DNA of 64,000 nucleotides, taken from NCBI RefSeq assembly GCF_004761975.1, contig NZ_RQII01000060.1, positions 36,582-100,581 of the forward strand, in the 5' to 3' direction. The notes beneath the pieces are model-generated. The model was not told the origin of the DNA and ran no database searches. It saw nothing but the letters and a program-made list of their open reading frames with translations. Every line of letters starts with the position of its first letter. The stretch's first letter is position 1. This document shows positions 33,111 through 41,435 of this stretch, piece by piece. This DNA comes from Planococcus koreensis. GTDB taxonomy: Bacteria; Bacillota; Bacilli; Bacillales_A; Planococcaceae. A program made the position numbers and the translations under genes.

Positions 33111-33650
33111 ATGAAGTGGATATTTGGGTTGGTTGTCGGGTTGCTTGTTTTTCTCATCAGCAGTCTAGGATCCAGTTTATTGCTTCCGCCAGGGTTGTTT
33201 ATCACAGTTGTAACGGGGGGAGTCGGGAGTTTTCTGTTCCTGGTGTTGCTTGGCTATCGAAAAAACTTGCTGAAAAACGTTGGCTTGAGCATGATTGGCC
33301 TGGTGGTGGCGTTCTTGGTGGGATTCGGGATTGGAGAAGCTTCCTCGCTTCTTCCAATTGGCGACATCATGCCGAATGTTATTTTCTTCGTCACTGCAGC
33401 GACAGTTTACGGTACATTTATGGGACTGATTTTGCATGGCAAGAAAGAGCTTGGATTTTTCATTCTGATAAGTTTGATTGCAGGAGTTGTTCTCACCGCA
33501 ATCGTCTTCCTGGCTGGATTAATGGAAGGGCAGTTCTGGAACGGCATCGACTTGAACTATATTGTTATCATGAGTACGCTCGGAACGGTTGCAGGTGTGG
33601 CCATCGGACTTTATCAAGATAAACGAGAGCTTAAACAAAGTTCAGTTTGA
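33111..33650 (+). CDS. Hypothetical five-helix membrane protein
   Basis: ATG 33111 follows TAGGAGGAGG. The 179-residue protein is almost entirely hydrophobic with about five membrane helices (starting WIFGLVVGLLVFLISSL) and a short basic tail (YQDKRELKQSSV). No family recognised. It ends at a terminator and is probably transcribed with the small anchored protein before it. Confidence 0.7.
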   Translation: MKWIFGLVVGLLVFLISSLGSSLLLPPGLFITVVTGGVGSFLFLVLLGYRKNLLKNVGLSMIGLVVAFLVGFGIGEASSLLPIGDIMPNVIFFVTAATVYGTFMGLILHGKKELGFFILISLIAGVVLTAIVFLAGLMEGQFWNGIDLNYIVIMSTLGTVAGVAIGLYQDKRELKQSSV

Positions 33651-33688
33651 ATTAATCGGCGAAAAATCGGACTGCCCGAATTGGACTG

Positions 33689-33736
33689 AAACCCAAATGG
33701 CAGACACTTTTAAGAAGTGGCTCATTTGGGTTTTTT
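33689..33736 (+). terminator. Rho-independent terminator
   Basis: AACCCAAATG pairs with CATTTGGGTT, with an inner CACTT/AAGTG hairpin, followed by TTTTAA. Confidence 0.85.
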
Positions 33737-33956
33737 AATTCCCGTGCAAAATGATCATTTTTATTTGAGGTATTATTGGACATGTAAAGATGCTGAAATT
33801 AGCAAGGCAGTTTAGACAGTCAGGAACTATATATGGATATAAAACAATAAAAGCAGACAAACAACGAGTATTCTAACCAGTTCAAGATGGGTGGAAGTTT
33901 GGAATCTCCAAAAAGAGTGGATTTTATTTAAAAATTCTGTCGAATAAGTAGTTATT

Positions 33957-33985
33957 TAGACAGGCATCTTATGATAAAATATAAC
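33957..33985 (+). promoter_or_regulatory. Sigma-A promoter of the structured leader RNA
   Basis: TAGACA (33957-33962) and TATAAC (33980-33985) are separated by exactly 17 bases. Transcription would begin at about 33991, right at the first base of the closing stem of the RNA described next. Confidence 0.65.
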
Positions 33986-33989
33986 TGTT

Positions 33990-34165
33990 CCTATGGGAGA
34001 ATACGGTAGCAAGCCGATGGCAATCGGTGTGCCTTTCCAAGCCGACTAAGCTTAAGTGCTGCGGAAAATCCAGACATCTTAAACCTAGCCGGCTAGTTGC
34101 CGATCCATGAAGGTCAACGGGCGCAAAAGTTTGCAGTTGGTTGTAAACGAAGTCCTGCCTATAGA
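33990..34165 (+). ncRNA. Candidate structured leader RNA (class unknown)
   Basis: About 175 bases between a good promoter and the ribosome binding site of the YiaAB-type gene are non-coding but strongly structured. CTATGGG (33991-33997) pairs with CCTATAG (34158-34164) to close the whole unit. Inside are the hairpin CCGAT-GGCA-ATCGG (34013-34026) extended by GGTA/TGCC, the hairpin GCAAA-AG-TTTGC (34122-34133) extended by CAAC/GTTG, and CTTAAG/CTTAA elements. I compared it by eye with the common riboswitch cores (TPP, SAM, FMN, lysine, glycine, M-box, T-box, c-di-GMP, ydaO, cobalamin) and found no match. It could be an unrecognised riboswitch or a stand-alone RNA. Confidence 0.5.
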
Positions 34166-34199
34166 TTAAGAAGCGTTGCAAATGAGAGGGGCTAATTGT

Positions 34200-34655
34200 A
34201 TGTTGGGTGAGAGAGATGAAGATGTATTCGAGAAGAAGCCAGTAGAGAAACGCAGGCTTGGCGAACCGACAGGCGCTTTTAAAGGCGCGGCCTGGGGTTC
34301 CCTGCTGATTGGGGTAGCGTCATATTTAATAGGGTTGTACAACGCGACAATGGAATTGAACGAAAAAGGCTATTATATTACCTTATTGATTCTCGGGCTT
34401 TACGCTGCAGTGTCGCTTCAAAAAGCAGTGCGGGACCGTGACGAAGGGATACGTGTCACGAACCTGTATTTCGGCATTAGCTGGTTTGCACTAATTGCGG
34501 CGCTTGCGCTCATGGCGATCGGCCTGTTCAACGCGGGAAGCATCACGTTAAGCGAGAAAGGCTTTTATGGCATCTCGTTCGTTCTGAGCTTGTTCGCTGT
34601 GGTTACTGTACAGAAGAACGTCCGGGACACAGAAGAAGCGAATCAGGATAAGTGA
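34200..34655 (+). CDS. YiaAB-domain inner membrane protein
   Basis: ATG 34200 follows GAGAGGGG; the in-frame ATG 34176 precedes this site and is less likely. The 151-residue protein has two YiaAB repeats, each a pair of membrane helices followed by LQKAVRDRDEG and VQKNVRDTEEA: FKGAAWGSLLIGVASYLIGLYNATMELNEKGYYITLLILGLYAAVSLQ and ISWFALIAALALMAIGLFNAGSITLSEKGFYGISFVLSLFAVVTVQ. The duplicated architecture is typical of the family, whose role is unknown. It lies directly behind the structured RNA. Confidence 0.85.
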   Translation: MLGERDEDVFEKKPVEKRRLGEPTGAFKGAAWGSLLIGVASYLIGLYNATMELNEKGYYITLLILGLYAAVSLQKAVRDRDEGIRVTNLYFGISWFALIAALALMAIGLFNAGSITLSEKGFYGISFVLSLFAVVTVQKNVRDTEEANQDK

Positions 34656-34666
34656 ATTACAAAAAA

Positions 34667-34703
34667 AGAAACGCCTAACAGATTTCCTGTTAGGCGTTTC
34701 TCT
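34667..34703. terminator. Bidirectional terminator
   Basis: AGAAACGCCTAACAG and CTGTTAGGCGTTTCT form a 15-bp perfect stem with A and T rich flanks on both sides. It separates the YiaAB gene from a converging gene. Confidence 0.85.
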
Positions 34704-34744
34704 GTATAACAGCTTTAAAATGATTATAGTTATGATGGTGATTA

Positions 34745-35260
34745 TCACATATTATTGGGTTTTGTGCTTTCTTCAAAACCAACATACCAGGCATCCTCTA
34801 AAAATTCATTCCACTCCAATGTAAAACTTTTCGCTTGGACAATCAACCCGCATAATTCACTTGATTTCCAATCAAGCCCTTGTAGGTTAAAAATACTTTC
34901 ATGTTCACTTCTCTCCACTTTGAACGATGCAATTTCCATTTTATTTAAATAAGGAATGTGGACGAATTTTGTTTCCAGCTTAGATTCCTTTTCTCCCTCT
35001 AAGTAGTCAGCAATGGACTGGGGGTTAACATCAATGTATAGTTCTGCACTAGCTGAGGATACATCTTGGAAAGTTAATAGGCATGAATCAGTAGAGACTG
35101 CATTAACACCTGGGTTCAAGGGATGTTTTTCCGAAAGGTTAAAAAAGTCGAGCTCGATTATTATTTCATTTGAAGACTCTTGTATTGAGACAAGTGAACA
35201 ATCGTGAAAATCCAAGTCCTCGAAATATTGATCAGTTGTGGAAAAACGGTAGCATGTCAT
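34745..35260 (-). CDS. Hypothetical immunity-like protein
   Basis: On the minus strand AGAAGGAGAA precedes ATG at 35260, giving 171 residues; a longer frame to 35314 reads through this site. The start (TCYRFSTTDQYFEDLDFHDCSLVSIQESSNEIIIELDFF) has the 'FHD-x-hydrophobic ... L-x-L-D-F' beginning seen in small Bacillus proteins of the YxiG type, many of which sit in toxin-immunity loci. The rest is alpha/beta, acidic, without a membrane part. Family assignment is tentative. Confidence 0.65.
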   Translation of the reverse strand: MTCYRFSTTDQYFEDLDFHDCSLVSIQESSNEIIIELDFFNLSEKHPLNPGVNAVSTDSCLLTFQDVSSASAELYIDVNPQSIADYLEGEKESKLETKFVHIPYLNKMEIASFKVERSEHESIFNLQGLDWKSSELCGLIVQAKSFTLEWNEFLEDAWYVGFEESTKPNNM

Positions 35261-35282
35261 GAATAATTCTCCTTCTATACAT

Positions 35283-35420
35283 ATCTTTACTAAACGCGAT
35301 TTACTCAAGGCCACTTTAGATGCAGGTGTGCCAAAGGATGCAATAAAAGAAGGGACGAGTAAAATTAGAAAAAAAGAAGCGAAAGGAAGCGATAAGATGT
35401 TTTTGAGAAAAAATCATTAG
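35283..35420 (+). pseudogene. C-terminal fragment of a lost gene
   Basis: A coding-like frame without start codon reads TKRDLLKATLDAGVPKDA then IKEGTSKIRKKEAKGSDKMF and LRKNH to TAG 35418. The charged, helical composition is unlike random sequence of this region. It overlaps the start region of the minus-strand gene at 34745-35260. The original protein is not recognised. Confidence 0.35.
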
Positions 35421-35450
35421 TAACTTCCTTTAGGAACGCTTCTGCAAGGA

Positions 35451-35711
35451 TTACAAGTTAGTCGGTGATTCCTTAACCTTTTTGATCAAGGCATCAATGG
35501 CGAACCCATAGAGCAACGCTAAAAGAAAATGGAGAGGCAGAAGGATAAAAAGTGCGTTAGCTGTTTCCGGCAAAAGTGAATGGAAATATGTAAATACAGG
35601 ATCGATTACCGTCCAGACAAGAGATTTCGCAGGACGCGCAAACAATTCGAACGTGATTAACCCGAAACTTAAAAGCGGCAGCCAAAAAGAGAATTTATAG
35701 AAGAGAGCCAT
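35451..35711 (-). CDS. Small membrane protein (86 residues)
   Basis: AAGGAGG precedes the ATG at 35711. The protein has two membrane segments (FSFWLPLLSFGLITFELF and ALFILLPLHFLLALLYGFAIDALI) joined by an outer loop, with a short basic tail. No family recognised. It may be cotranscribed with the next minus-strand gene, although 50 bases and no overlap separate them. Confidence 0.65.
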   Translation of the reverse strand: MALFYKFSFWLPLLSFGLITFELFARPAKSLVWTVIDPVFTYFHSLLPETANALFILLPLHFLLALLYGFAIDALIKKVKESPTNL

Positions 35712-35760
35712 GTCTAACCTCCTTATTTAACAGAGTAAGGGAAAAATATCATAGAACTTC

Positions 35761-36171
35761 CTAATATTCTTCGCTTAAAAATTCTTCGATATATTCTCTC
35801 AACTCCTCTTTAAGTTCTTCCAAGGTTTCATCGACGAACATTCCAATAATTTTACTGCCAGGTATATTTGTTGAAACCTCTAATCCTAAAACGGTCCGTA
35901 CGCATTTCCATATTGTAATCAGCTGCATGTTAATAAGATCGCTATCGGGAACGGCTTTTTCGGATACGCCAATAACTATGCTAGACCAATATCCTGGCTG
36001 GAAATGATTATGGCCATCAACATCGAGACTAGCATGAAATTCAAGGTTTTTTTCTTCAAAGATGAAACGGTTTTCCTGCAATAAAATTTTACTGTGTTCT
36101 TTTAAAGCTGATTCCATGTCTTGTATCTTTGCCTTTAGTTCCGGGGTGAAACTTTTTTCTTGGTACTTCAT
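35761..36171 (-). CDS. Hypothetical soluble protein
   Basis: ATG at 36171 (MKYQEKSFTPELKAKIQDMESALKEHS) is the probable start; the frame extends to 36219 with a hydrophobic string that has no ribosome binding site. The 136-residue acidic protein contains NRFIFEEKNLEFHASLDVDGHNHFQPGYWSSIVIGVSEKAV and ends in a Glu-rich helix (DETLEELKEELREYIEEFLSEEY). No family recognised. Confidence 0.6.
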   Translation of the reverse strand: MKYQEKSFTPELKAKIQDMESALKEHSKILLQENRFIFEEKNLEFHASLDVDGHNHFQPGYWSSIVIGVSEKAVPDSDLINMQLITIWKCVRTVLGLEVSTNIPGSKIIGMFVDETLEELKEELREYIEEFLSEEY

Positions 36172-36429
36172 GATAAAACCACAGCCCTTTATTAATAGGA
36201 TAATTTTGTTATTCTTCAAGCAAGAAGGAAACTCCTTCTAAAAGGGAATGAAATCGACTTGCTTAGGTTTAAGCTGGACATTTAATCAATACGTTCATAA
36301 CCTTGTTAGCGCAGTGATGAAAGAGCACATATTTGCCCTTCGCCGTATTGCGCTTCGAATCCTTGAGAGATTGCTTACGAAAAGTGGATGAGTTGGTTGC
36401 TCTCTTTAATTTGAGCTACTAGCTAACAA

Positions 36430-36545
36430 CCGGTCTGGCCACGAAGACTCCTGTGGGACAGCGAAGGCTGAAGACCCCGCAGACACGTCAGTGACGAGGA
36501 GGCTGAAGCTGAGCCCACGGAAAGCGAAGTGGCCTGACCGAGTGG
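36430..36545. repeat. GC-rich MITE-like palindromic repeat
   Basis: The element has terminal inverted repeats, CGGTCTGGCCAC at the left and GTGGCCTGACCG at the right, around CGAAGACTCCTGTGGGACAG, GACCCCGCAG and GACGAGGAGGCTGA. This type of GC-rich, non-coding, about 115-base repeat is common between genes of Bacillaceae and Planococcaceae. Related copies are at 63601 and 63812. The surrounding gap 36222-36863 holds no other gene. Confidence 0.75.
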
Positions 36546-36863
36546 GTATACACAGTAATTCATTTTGATTAGATTTTATATACATTCTGCTTGATTTACA
36601 TCAAGGTCTTGGCAGCCGTCATGGCCTATATTAAAGGAAGAGGCGGCAGTAAGGACAAAATAGCCTTGTGCCAATTTGCCGCATTGAAGAAGTTAACGAA
36701 AGTGCTTTGGGATTTATTTTCGAAATATTCAGATATAAATGTTATCATTAAATTGCAGTAATTTTTATTCAATAAAATTTTAAGCCGTTCGCGGCTAGGG
36801 CGCGTTCTTTAATCTGTACTTGATGTTTATTCGCATATTCATGAAAGAGGGGATTGATATATT

Positions 36864-37634
36864 GTGGGAGAAGCAGCTAAAACGGTTATTTTGGAAATCG
36901 AACGACGAGATACTCCTGATGGAGATTCCTATTGGGAAAAATTCGAATTAGGGTATCGTCCGAACATGAATGTCATCTCGGCATTGATGGAAATCCGGCG
37001 GAACCCTGTGAATATGGAGGGTAAAAAAACGACGCCGGTTTCATGGGATATGAACTGCCTGGAGGAAGTATGCGGGGCATGCTCCATGGTCATCAATGGC
37101 AAAGCGCGCCAATCCTGTACAGCGTTAGTCGATCAGCTGGAGCAGCCCATTCGGCTGCAGCCAATGAAAACATTTCCTGTGGTCCGTGATTTGATCGTTG
37201 ACCGCAGTTCCATGTTTGATACATTGAAAAAATTGAAGGCTTGGATTCCGATTGATGGAACTCATGATCTTGGCGAAGGTCCCCGCATGCCGGAACGCAA
37301 ACGCCAATGGGCGTATGAATTGTCCAAATGCATGACATGCGGAGTTTGCTTGGAAGTATGCCCGAATGTCAATGACAAAACTGACTTTATCGGGGCAGCT
37401 CCCATTTCACAGGTGCGCTTGATGAATGCGCATCCCACGGGTGCCATGAATAAAGATGAACGCCTGAATCTACTGATGGGGCCAGGGGGAATCCAACAAT
37501 GCGGTATGGCCCAAAACTGTGTGGAGTCCTGCCCGAAAGGCATCCCTTTGACAACGTCCATCTCGTCTATGAACCGCGATACGACGATTCAAATGTTCCG
37601 CAACTTCTTTGGAAGTGACAGGATGGTGGATTAG
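36864..37634 (+). CDS. sdhB: Succinate dehydrogenase iron-sulfur subunit, solitary copy
   Basis: GTG 36864 follows AAAGAGGGG at a somewhat long distance. The 256-residue protein has all cluster ligands: Cys65, 70, 73 and 85 for [2Fe-2S] (NCLEEVCGAC...QSC), Cys156, 159, 162 and 166 for [4Fe-4S] (CMTCGVCLEVCP), and Cys213, 219 and 223 for [3Fe-4S] with ESCPKGIPL. It is very close to the Bacillus SdhB pattern. Normally sdhB follows sdhC and sdhA, but neither is present here. It is therefore a second, orphan copy, or the locus was split. A cupin and a heme protein gene follow in the same direction. Confidence 0.9.
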   Translation: MGEAAKTVILEIERRDTPDGDSYWEKFELGYRPNMNVISALMEIRRNPVNMEGKKTTPVSWDMNCLEEVCGACSMVINGKARQSCTALVDQLEQPIRLQPMKTFPVVRDLIVDRSSMFDTLKKLKAWIPIDGTHDLGEGPRMPERKRQWAYELSKCMTCGVCLEVCPNVNDKTDFIGAAPISQVRLMNAHPTGAMNKDERLNLLMGPGGIQQCGMAQNCVESCPKGIPLTTSISSMNRDTTIQMFRNFFGSDRMVD

Positions 37635-37693
37635 GAAAGTAAATTGAAAAAGACAGACACAGTAAATTTATGAAGAAGAATGGAGCAAAAATC

Positions 37694-38008
37694 ATGGCGG
37701 TAAAAAATCTGCAGGACCTGCAAACATACGATGAAGAAAAGATGGCTAAACAAATTATTTTCAATGAACCCAAAAGCAAGGCTATCGCGTTTAACTTTCT
37801 GCCAGGGCAAGCGATGCCACAGCATGGGCATCCCCATAAAAATGCCTTTGTGTTTGTTATTGAAGGGGAAGGAATATGTTCTCTCGATCACATCGATTCC
37901 GCTATTCAACAGGGAGATGCCATTCACTGTAATCCGCAGCAAAAAATCTCGATCAAAAATACAGGAGCCGCATCGATGACGGTATATGTTGTGCTATCGG
38001 AAGAATAG
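37694..38008 (+). CDS. Cupin-domain protein
   Basis: ATG 37694 follows AATGGAGC; the frame begins at 37670 without a good site. The 104-residue protein is a single small cupin barrel: FLPGQAMPQHGHPHKNAFVFVIEGEGI contains the metal-binding His residues, and IQQGDAIHCNPQQKISIKNTG is the second motif. It lies 60 bases after sdhB and 42 bases before the heme protein gene, so an operon with the latter is likely. Substrate unknown; a role together with the heme protein is inference. Confidence 0.82.
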   Translation: MAVKNLQDLQTYDEEKMAKQIIFNEPKSKAIAFNFLPGQAMPQHGHPHKNAFVFVIEGEGICSLDHIDSAIQQGDAIHCNPQQKISIKNTGAASMTVYVVLSEE

Positions 38009-38049
38009 ATCAGCCGGTTTTTATTCTTGAAATTAAAGGAGGGAATTTG

Positions 38050-38283
38050 ATGAGCCAAGAATCATGGTTGCCGACATTAAAGACGGATACACCTGAGGAA
38101 GGGTACAACTTAGCCATCAAGTTAGCACGTAAAGCTGTAGGACTGACGCAGCCTGATGAAAATGTCCGTAAAAAATTGCGTCCAGTTTATGCAAATAACG
38201 CAGATAGTCTTATACTCGCTTCCCAAGTCGTCGCTATCAATTTTCAAACAGTCGCTGCAGCCAATAATTACTGGAGAGATTAA
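38050..38283 (+). CDS. Hexameric tyrosine-coordinated heme protein (HTHP) family
   Basis: ATG 38050 follows AAAGGAGGG. The 77-residue protein ESWLPTLKTDTPEEGYNLAIKL... TQPDENVRKKLRPVYANNADSLI... NFQTVAAANNYWRD matches, from memory, the HTHP family along its whole length, including the C-terminal AAANxYW. In the structurally known HTHP from a marine alphaproteobacterium six small helical subunits each bind one heme through a tyrosine, with peroxidase and catalase activity. The candidate ligand here is Tyr47 in RPVYANNAD. It forms a likely two-gene unit with the cupin. Confidence 0.8.
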   Translation: MSQESWLPTLKTDTPEEGYNLAIKLARKAVGLTQPDENVRKKLRPVYANNADSLILASQVVAINFQTVAAANNYWRD

Positions 38284-38362
38284 GTGCCTTTATTCAACAT
38301 GAAATAAGTTGCTTGGTGGTTTTAAAAGTGCAGAGTGGAAGACCGTGACCTAATCCCATACA

Positions 38363-38410
38363 AAAAAACCGGCGGAGAAAAAGAATTTCTTTTTCTCCAC
38401 CGGTTTTATT
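38363..38410. terminator. Bidirectional terminator
   Basis: AAAACCGGCGGAGAAAAAG and CTTTTTCTCCACCGGTTTT form a long stem with AATT at the tip, flanked by A and T runs. It serves the heme protein operon and the converging potassium channel gene. Confidence 0.88.
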
Positions 38411-38450
38411 GTCAAGGGCTTTTAAAACAAGCTTATTATAGACCCCGAGA

Positions 38451-39227
38451 TTATTTCTCTTCAGAAAAGATGGAATTTACGGCCATCTTCGCTATCGTCC
38501 CATTGGACATGATAAACTTATCCACTTTTATGTGTGAGAAACTTGCGAGATGTTCTTCCCGCTCCACTTCCACTGTCGTATATACATCTGGAGACATTCT
38601 TTCGACAGTAGTGGCAATCAGAAGGGATTTTCCATCCGTCAGCATCTGATCATCGATCCGGTCATCTGCAAAAATCAGGACCGCTTTCGCCTGTTGGACA
38701 TTTGCCTGCCGCAGTACTTTTTCGTGCGTGGCATTTCCTCTGACATAGTGAATTCTTGTATTGGACTCTTTTGTTTTTTCAATCCGATCAATCACCACGA
38801 TTTCGATTTGGTCATCTTGCTTCAGTATCTCCGCAATGGCATTTTCCGCTTTATATGACCAATCGATGATGACGATATGATTTTGCCCCTTGAACATCAA
38901 CTCACCTCTTTCTTCGCGTTTCTTATGTAAGGACAGGCTTTCAATCGCTTTTCCGATGAATGAAGCAAACAATCCGATGCCGATTATGTATAGAAAAACA
39001 GCTGTAAAAATTCTTCCTGCACCGGTGGAAGGATAAAGGTCGCCGTAACCGACTGTGAGGATCGTCGTCATGGTGAACCACAATGAATCTGCATAATTGG
39101 TGAAAGTTGACGGCTCGATTACCGGCAGCATGAACGTACTGAATGCAATTAGGATGATTGTACTGGCCGTAAGTATAAGCCAGGACAGGCTAGTCGCCTG
39201 CAGGTAAAGCCGGCGGAGTATAATCAA
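38451..39227 (-). CDS. Potassium channel with TrkA-N regulatory domain
   Basis: TTG at 39227 is the likely start because AAAGGAGG precedes it; the frame open to 39263 has no such site. The 258-residue protein has two membrane helices around a pore with selectivity filter TVGYGD (residues 58-63), then an NAD/nucleotide-binding RCK domain from about residue 110 (GQNHIVIIDWSYKAENAIAEIL... VRGNATHEKVLRQANVQQAKAVLIFAD). It resembles the YugO/MthK type of channel. B. subtilis YugO acts in potassium efflux and biofilm signalling. Confidence 0.88.
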   Translation of the reverse strand: MIILRRLYLQATSLSWLILTASTIILIAFSTFMLPVIEPSTFTNYADSLWFTMTTILTVGYGDLYPSTGAGRIFTAVFLYIIGIGLFASFIGKAIESLSLHKKREERGELMFKGQNHIVIIDWSYKAENAIAEILKQDDQIEIVVIDRIEKTKESNTRIHYVRGNATHEKVLRQANVQQAKAVLIFADDRIDDQMLTDGKSLLIATTVERMSPDVYTTVEVEREEHLASFSHIKVDKFIMSNGTIAKMAVNSIFSEEK

Positions 39228-39429
39228 TTCCGGACCTCCTTTTTTACTTTTAGTATACACCATTGAATGTACTTGCCGGCTGCCCGGTTTTTACTGGTCA
39301 AAGCTACCTTTTAAGGGAGGTGATTTTTAGTTGTTTTTAATAGTGAAATTAATGTTAATATATGGTTATAGTTGTTTAGAGCCAATTAATGTAAAACATT
39401 ATACAGTTTTCGAAAGCAGGGGATCAGAT

Positions 39430-40671
39430 GTGCATGAAAATATAGGGCAGTGGAAAAATCCAGCAGTATTGTTGGCTTCACTTGGTATTGCCAGCATCGG
39501 CGACTTTATTTACCTGGTTGCGATTAATATCATCGTTTATCAAATGACCGGTTCTGCAGCGGCTGTGGCCGGACTTTGGATTATCGGGCCGCTTGTCAAT
39601 ATCTTGACGAAGTTTTGGACAGGAAGCTTTATTGATTACCGCAGCAAGAAAAAGGTGATTATGGTCACTTATCTTTTAAGGGCGGGGCTTATTGTGCTCA
39701 TTCCATTGGCACCTACTATCGCCGCCATCTACGCAATCTTGGTTCTCTTAAGCATCGCCAAATCCTTTTTCGGGCCTTCTTCAATAACCTACACCACGAT
39801 GCTCGTCCCTAAAATGAAGCGGAAACGCTTCAATGCAATCCGTTCTGTCACTTCTTCAGGAGCTTTTATCATTGGCCCAGCGATCGGAGGGACCTTGCTT
39901 CTGGTTTCGTCTGTTCACACAACCCTTTGGATAAATGCGATTTTCTTTGTGATTGCAGCGCTGCTTCTTGGGTGGCTTCCAGAGAAGGAAGCAATTGACC
40001 GTGAATCGATTCCAGCGATGACCTTTGCTCAAGTATGGAGTGATTTTACAGTAGTAAAAGAGTTTATTTCCCAAAACAAATACATAGCCTTTATTTACCT
40101 AAGCTTCATACTGGTCATGATTTTTTCATTCGCCATGGATGCCCAGGAAGTCGTTTTTACGCAACAGGTGATCGGGTTGTCGGAAGTGGATTATAGCCTC
40201 TTGATCAGTATCACCGGTATCGGCTCAGTCAGTGGCGGCATTTTGCTTTCCGTCTTTTCGTCAAGATTCTCATTAAGGGCAATGATTGTGCTAGGGGTAA
40301 TGATGACGGCAGCCGGCTACGTCATTTATGCATTTTCGTGGTCATTCATGACCATTACGGTCGGATTCCTGATTTTAGGGTTTTTCAATGTATTCATGAA
40401 TGCAGGAATCTCTACTTTTTACCAAAACAACATCCCAGTCCACCTGATGGGAAGAGTCACCAGTATATTTCAATTAATCCAGAGCGGCTTGCAGGTAATA
40501 TTCATATTGGGAATCGGCATCTTGTCGGATTTAATTTCCTTGCGGATCACCATAGCCGCTTTGGCCATCATCATGCTCGGATCCGCTATCGTATTTTCTT
40601 ACTTCGTAATGAAGCCGTTGAAAGCTGAATTCTATCTGGAAGAAGATGCAGAAACAGAAGTGCTGGTTTAG
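39430..40671 (+). CDS. MFS transporter
   Basis: GTG 39430 is preferred because AGCAGGGGATC precedes it. A longer frame to 39331 begins in unrelated sequence. The 413-residue protein has twelve membrane helices and the antiporter-type features WTGSFIDYRSKKKVIMVTYLLRAGLI (loop 2-3) and SFFGPSSITYTTMLVPKMKRKRFNAIRSVTSSGAFIIGPAIGG. It resembles the macrolide-efflux/MFS_3 group of Gram-positive drug exporters. Substrate unknown. Single gene. Confidence 0.83.
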   Translation: MHENIGQWKNPAVLLASLGIASIGDFIYLVAINIIVYQMTGSAAAVAGLWIIGPLVNILTKFWTGSFIDYRSKKKVIMVTYLLRAGLIVLIPLAPTIAAIYAILVLLSIAKSFFGPSSITYTTMLVPKMKRKRFNAIRSVTSSGAFIIGPAIGGTLLLVSSVHTTLWINAIFFVIAALLLGWLPEKEAIDRESIPAMTFAQVWSDFTVVKEFISQNKYIAFIYLSFILVMIFSFAMDAQEVVFTQQVIGLSEVDYSLLISITGIGSVSGGILLSVFSSRFSLRAMIVLGVMMTAAGYVIYAFSWSFMTITVGFLILGFFNVFMNAGISTFYQNNIPVHLMGRVTSIFQLIQSGLQVIFILGIGILSDLISLRITIAALAIIMLGSAIVFSYFVMKPLKAEFYLEEDAETEVLV

Positions 40672-40786
40672 CAAATGCCTTTGTTTTTTAATAAATCAAT
40701 GGTTTTGAATAAAAACTAGGATGCAGTCAAAAGGCTGTTCATATGTAAAACTGAAATTATGAGAGGAAGTGGAGCAACTGAGTTTG

Positions 40787-41248
40787 ATGAAAATACAAGA
40801 AGAAATACAGTTTCAACAAATTACCGAGGAATTCGAAAATGAAGCCAGAGAGCTTGTTTTGAAGGGACTAGAAGAGCGTTTTGGATTTATCGATCCCAGT
40901 TACAATCCGGATTTGAGAAACATTATACAAAGCTATACGCGAGAAGGGGCTGTATTTTTAGTTGGCATTTATAACAGACGAGTTGTTTGTTCCGGCGCAA
41001 TTTCCTTTGAAACACCAAATGTAGGAAGAGTGGGTCGAATGTCCGTCCTTAAAGAATACAGAAGAGCAGGTATTGCGAAACGGATGATTCATTGTTTGGA
41101 GTCGTGGGCCATTCAATACGGCTATCAGCAATTGGTTCTGGAAACGAATAACGAGTGGCATAACGCAATTGAATTCTATAAGAACAGAGGTTACACTCTG
41201 AGTTTCAACGATGGCCAGTGCAGCCATTTTGTTAAGGATCTGCTTTAA
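40787..41248 (+). CDS. GNAT family N-acetyltransferase
   Basis: ATG 40787 (or TTG 40784) lies behind GGAAGTGGAG; GTG 40769 is too close to its site. The 153-residue protein has the GNAT acetyl-CoA loop in VGRMSVLKEYRRAGIAKRMIHCLESWAIQYGYQQLVLETN (residues about 85-125) and the closing NAIEFYKNRGYTLS. Substrate unknown. Single gene. Confidence 0.85.
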   Translation: MKIQEEIQFQQITEEFENEARELVLKGLEERFGFIDPSYNPDLRNIIQSYTREGAVFLVGIYNRRVVCSGAISFETPNVGRVGRMSVLKEYRRAGIAKRMIHCLESWAIQYGYQQLVLETNNEWHNAIEFYKNRGYTLSFNDGQCSHFVKDLL

Positions 41249-41435
41249 GATTTCAAACGAAGTAGAAGATATAGAAAAGGGAATGCGGTTCTTGAAAAAC
41301 GAAATTTATACGAGTTTGATTTTAAATGTTAATAATAGAAATACTATTAATCTTATTTATTTAAGCTACTTCTAGATAAATCTATTCGCTTAAGAGTATA
41401 GGAATTAATCAAAGTACATAAAGAAAGGAAGAAGA

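Noticed and set aside
33969..34181. A 70-codon minus-strand open frame opposite the structured RNA
   Set aside because: No ribosome binding site, unusual composition, and the same bases form paired stems between a plus-strand promoter and a gene.
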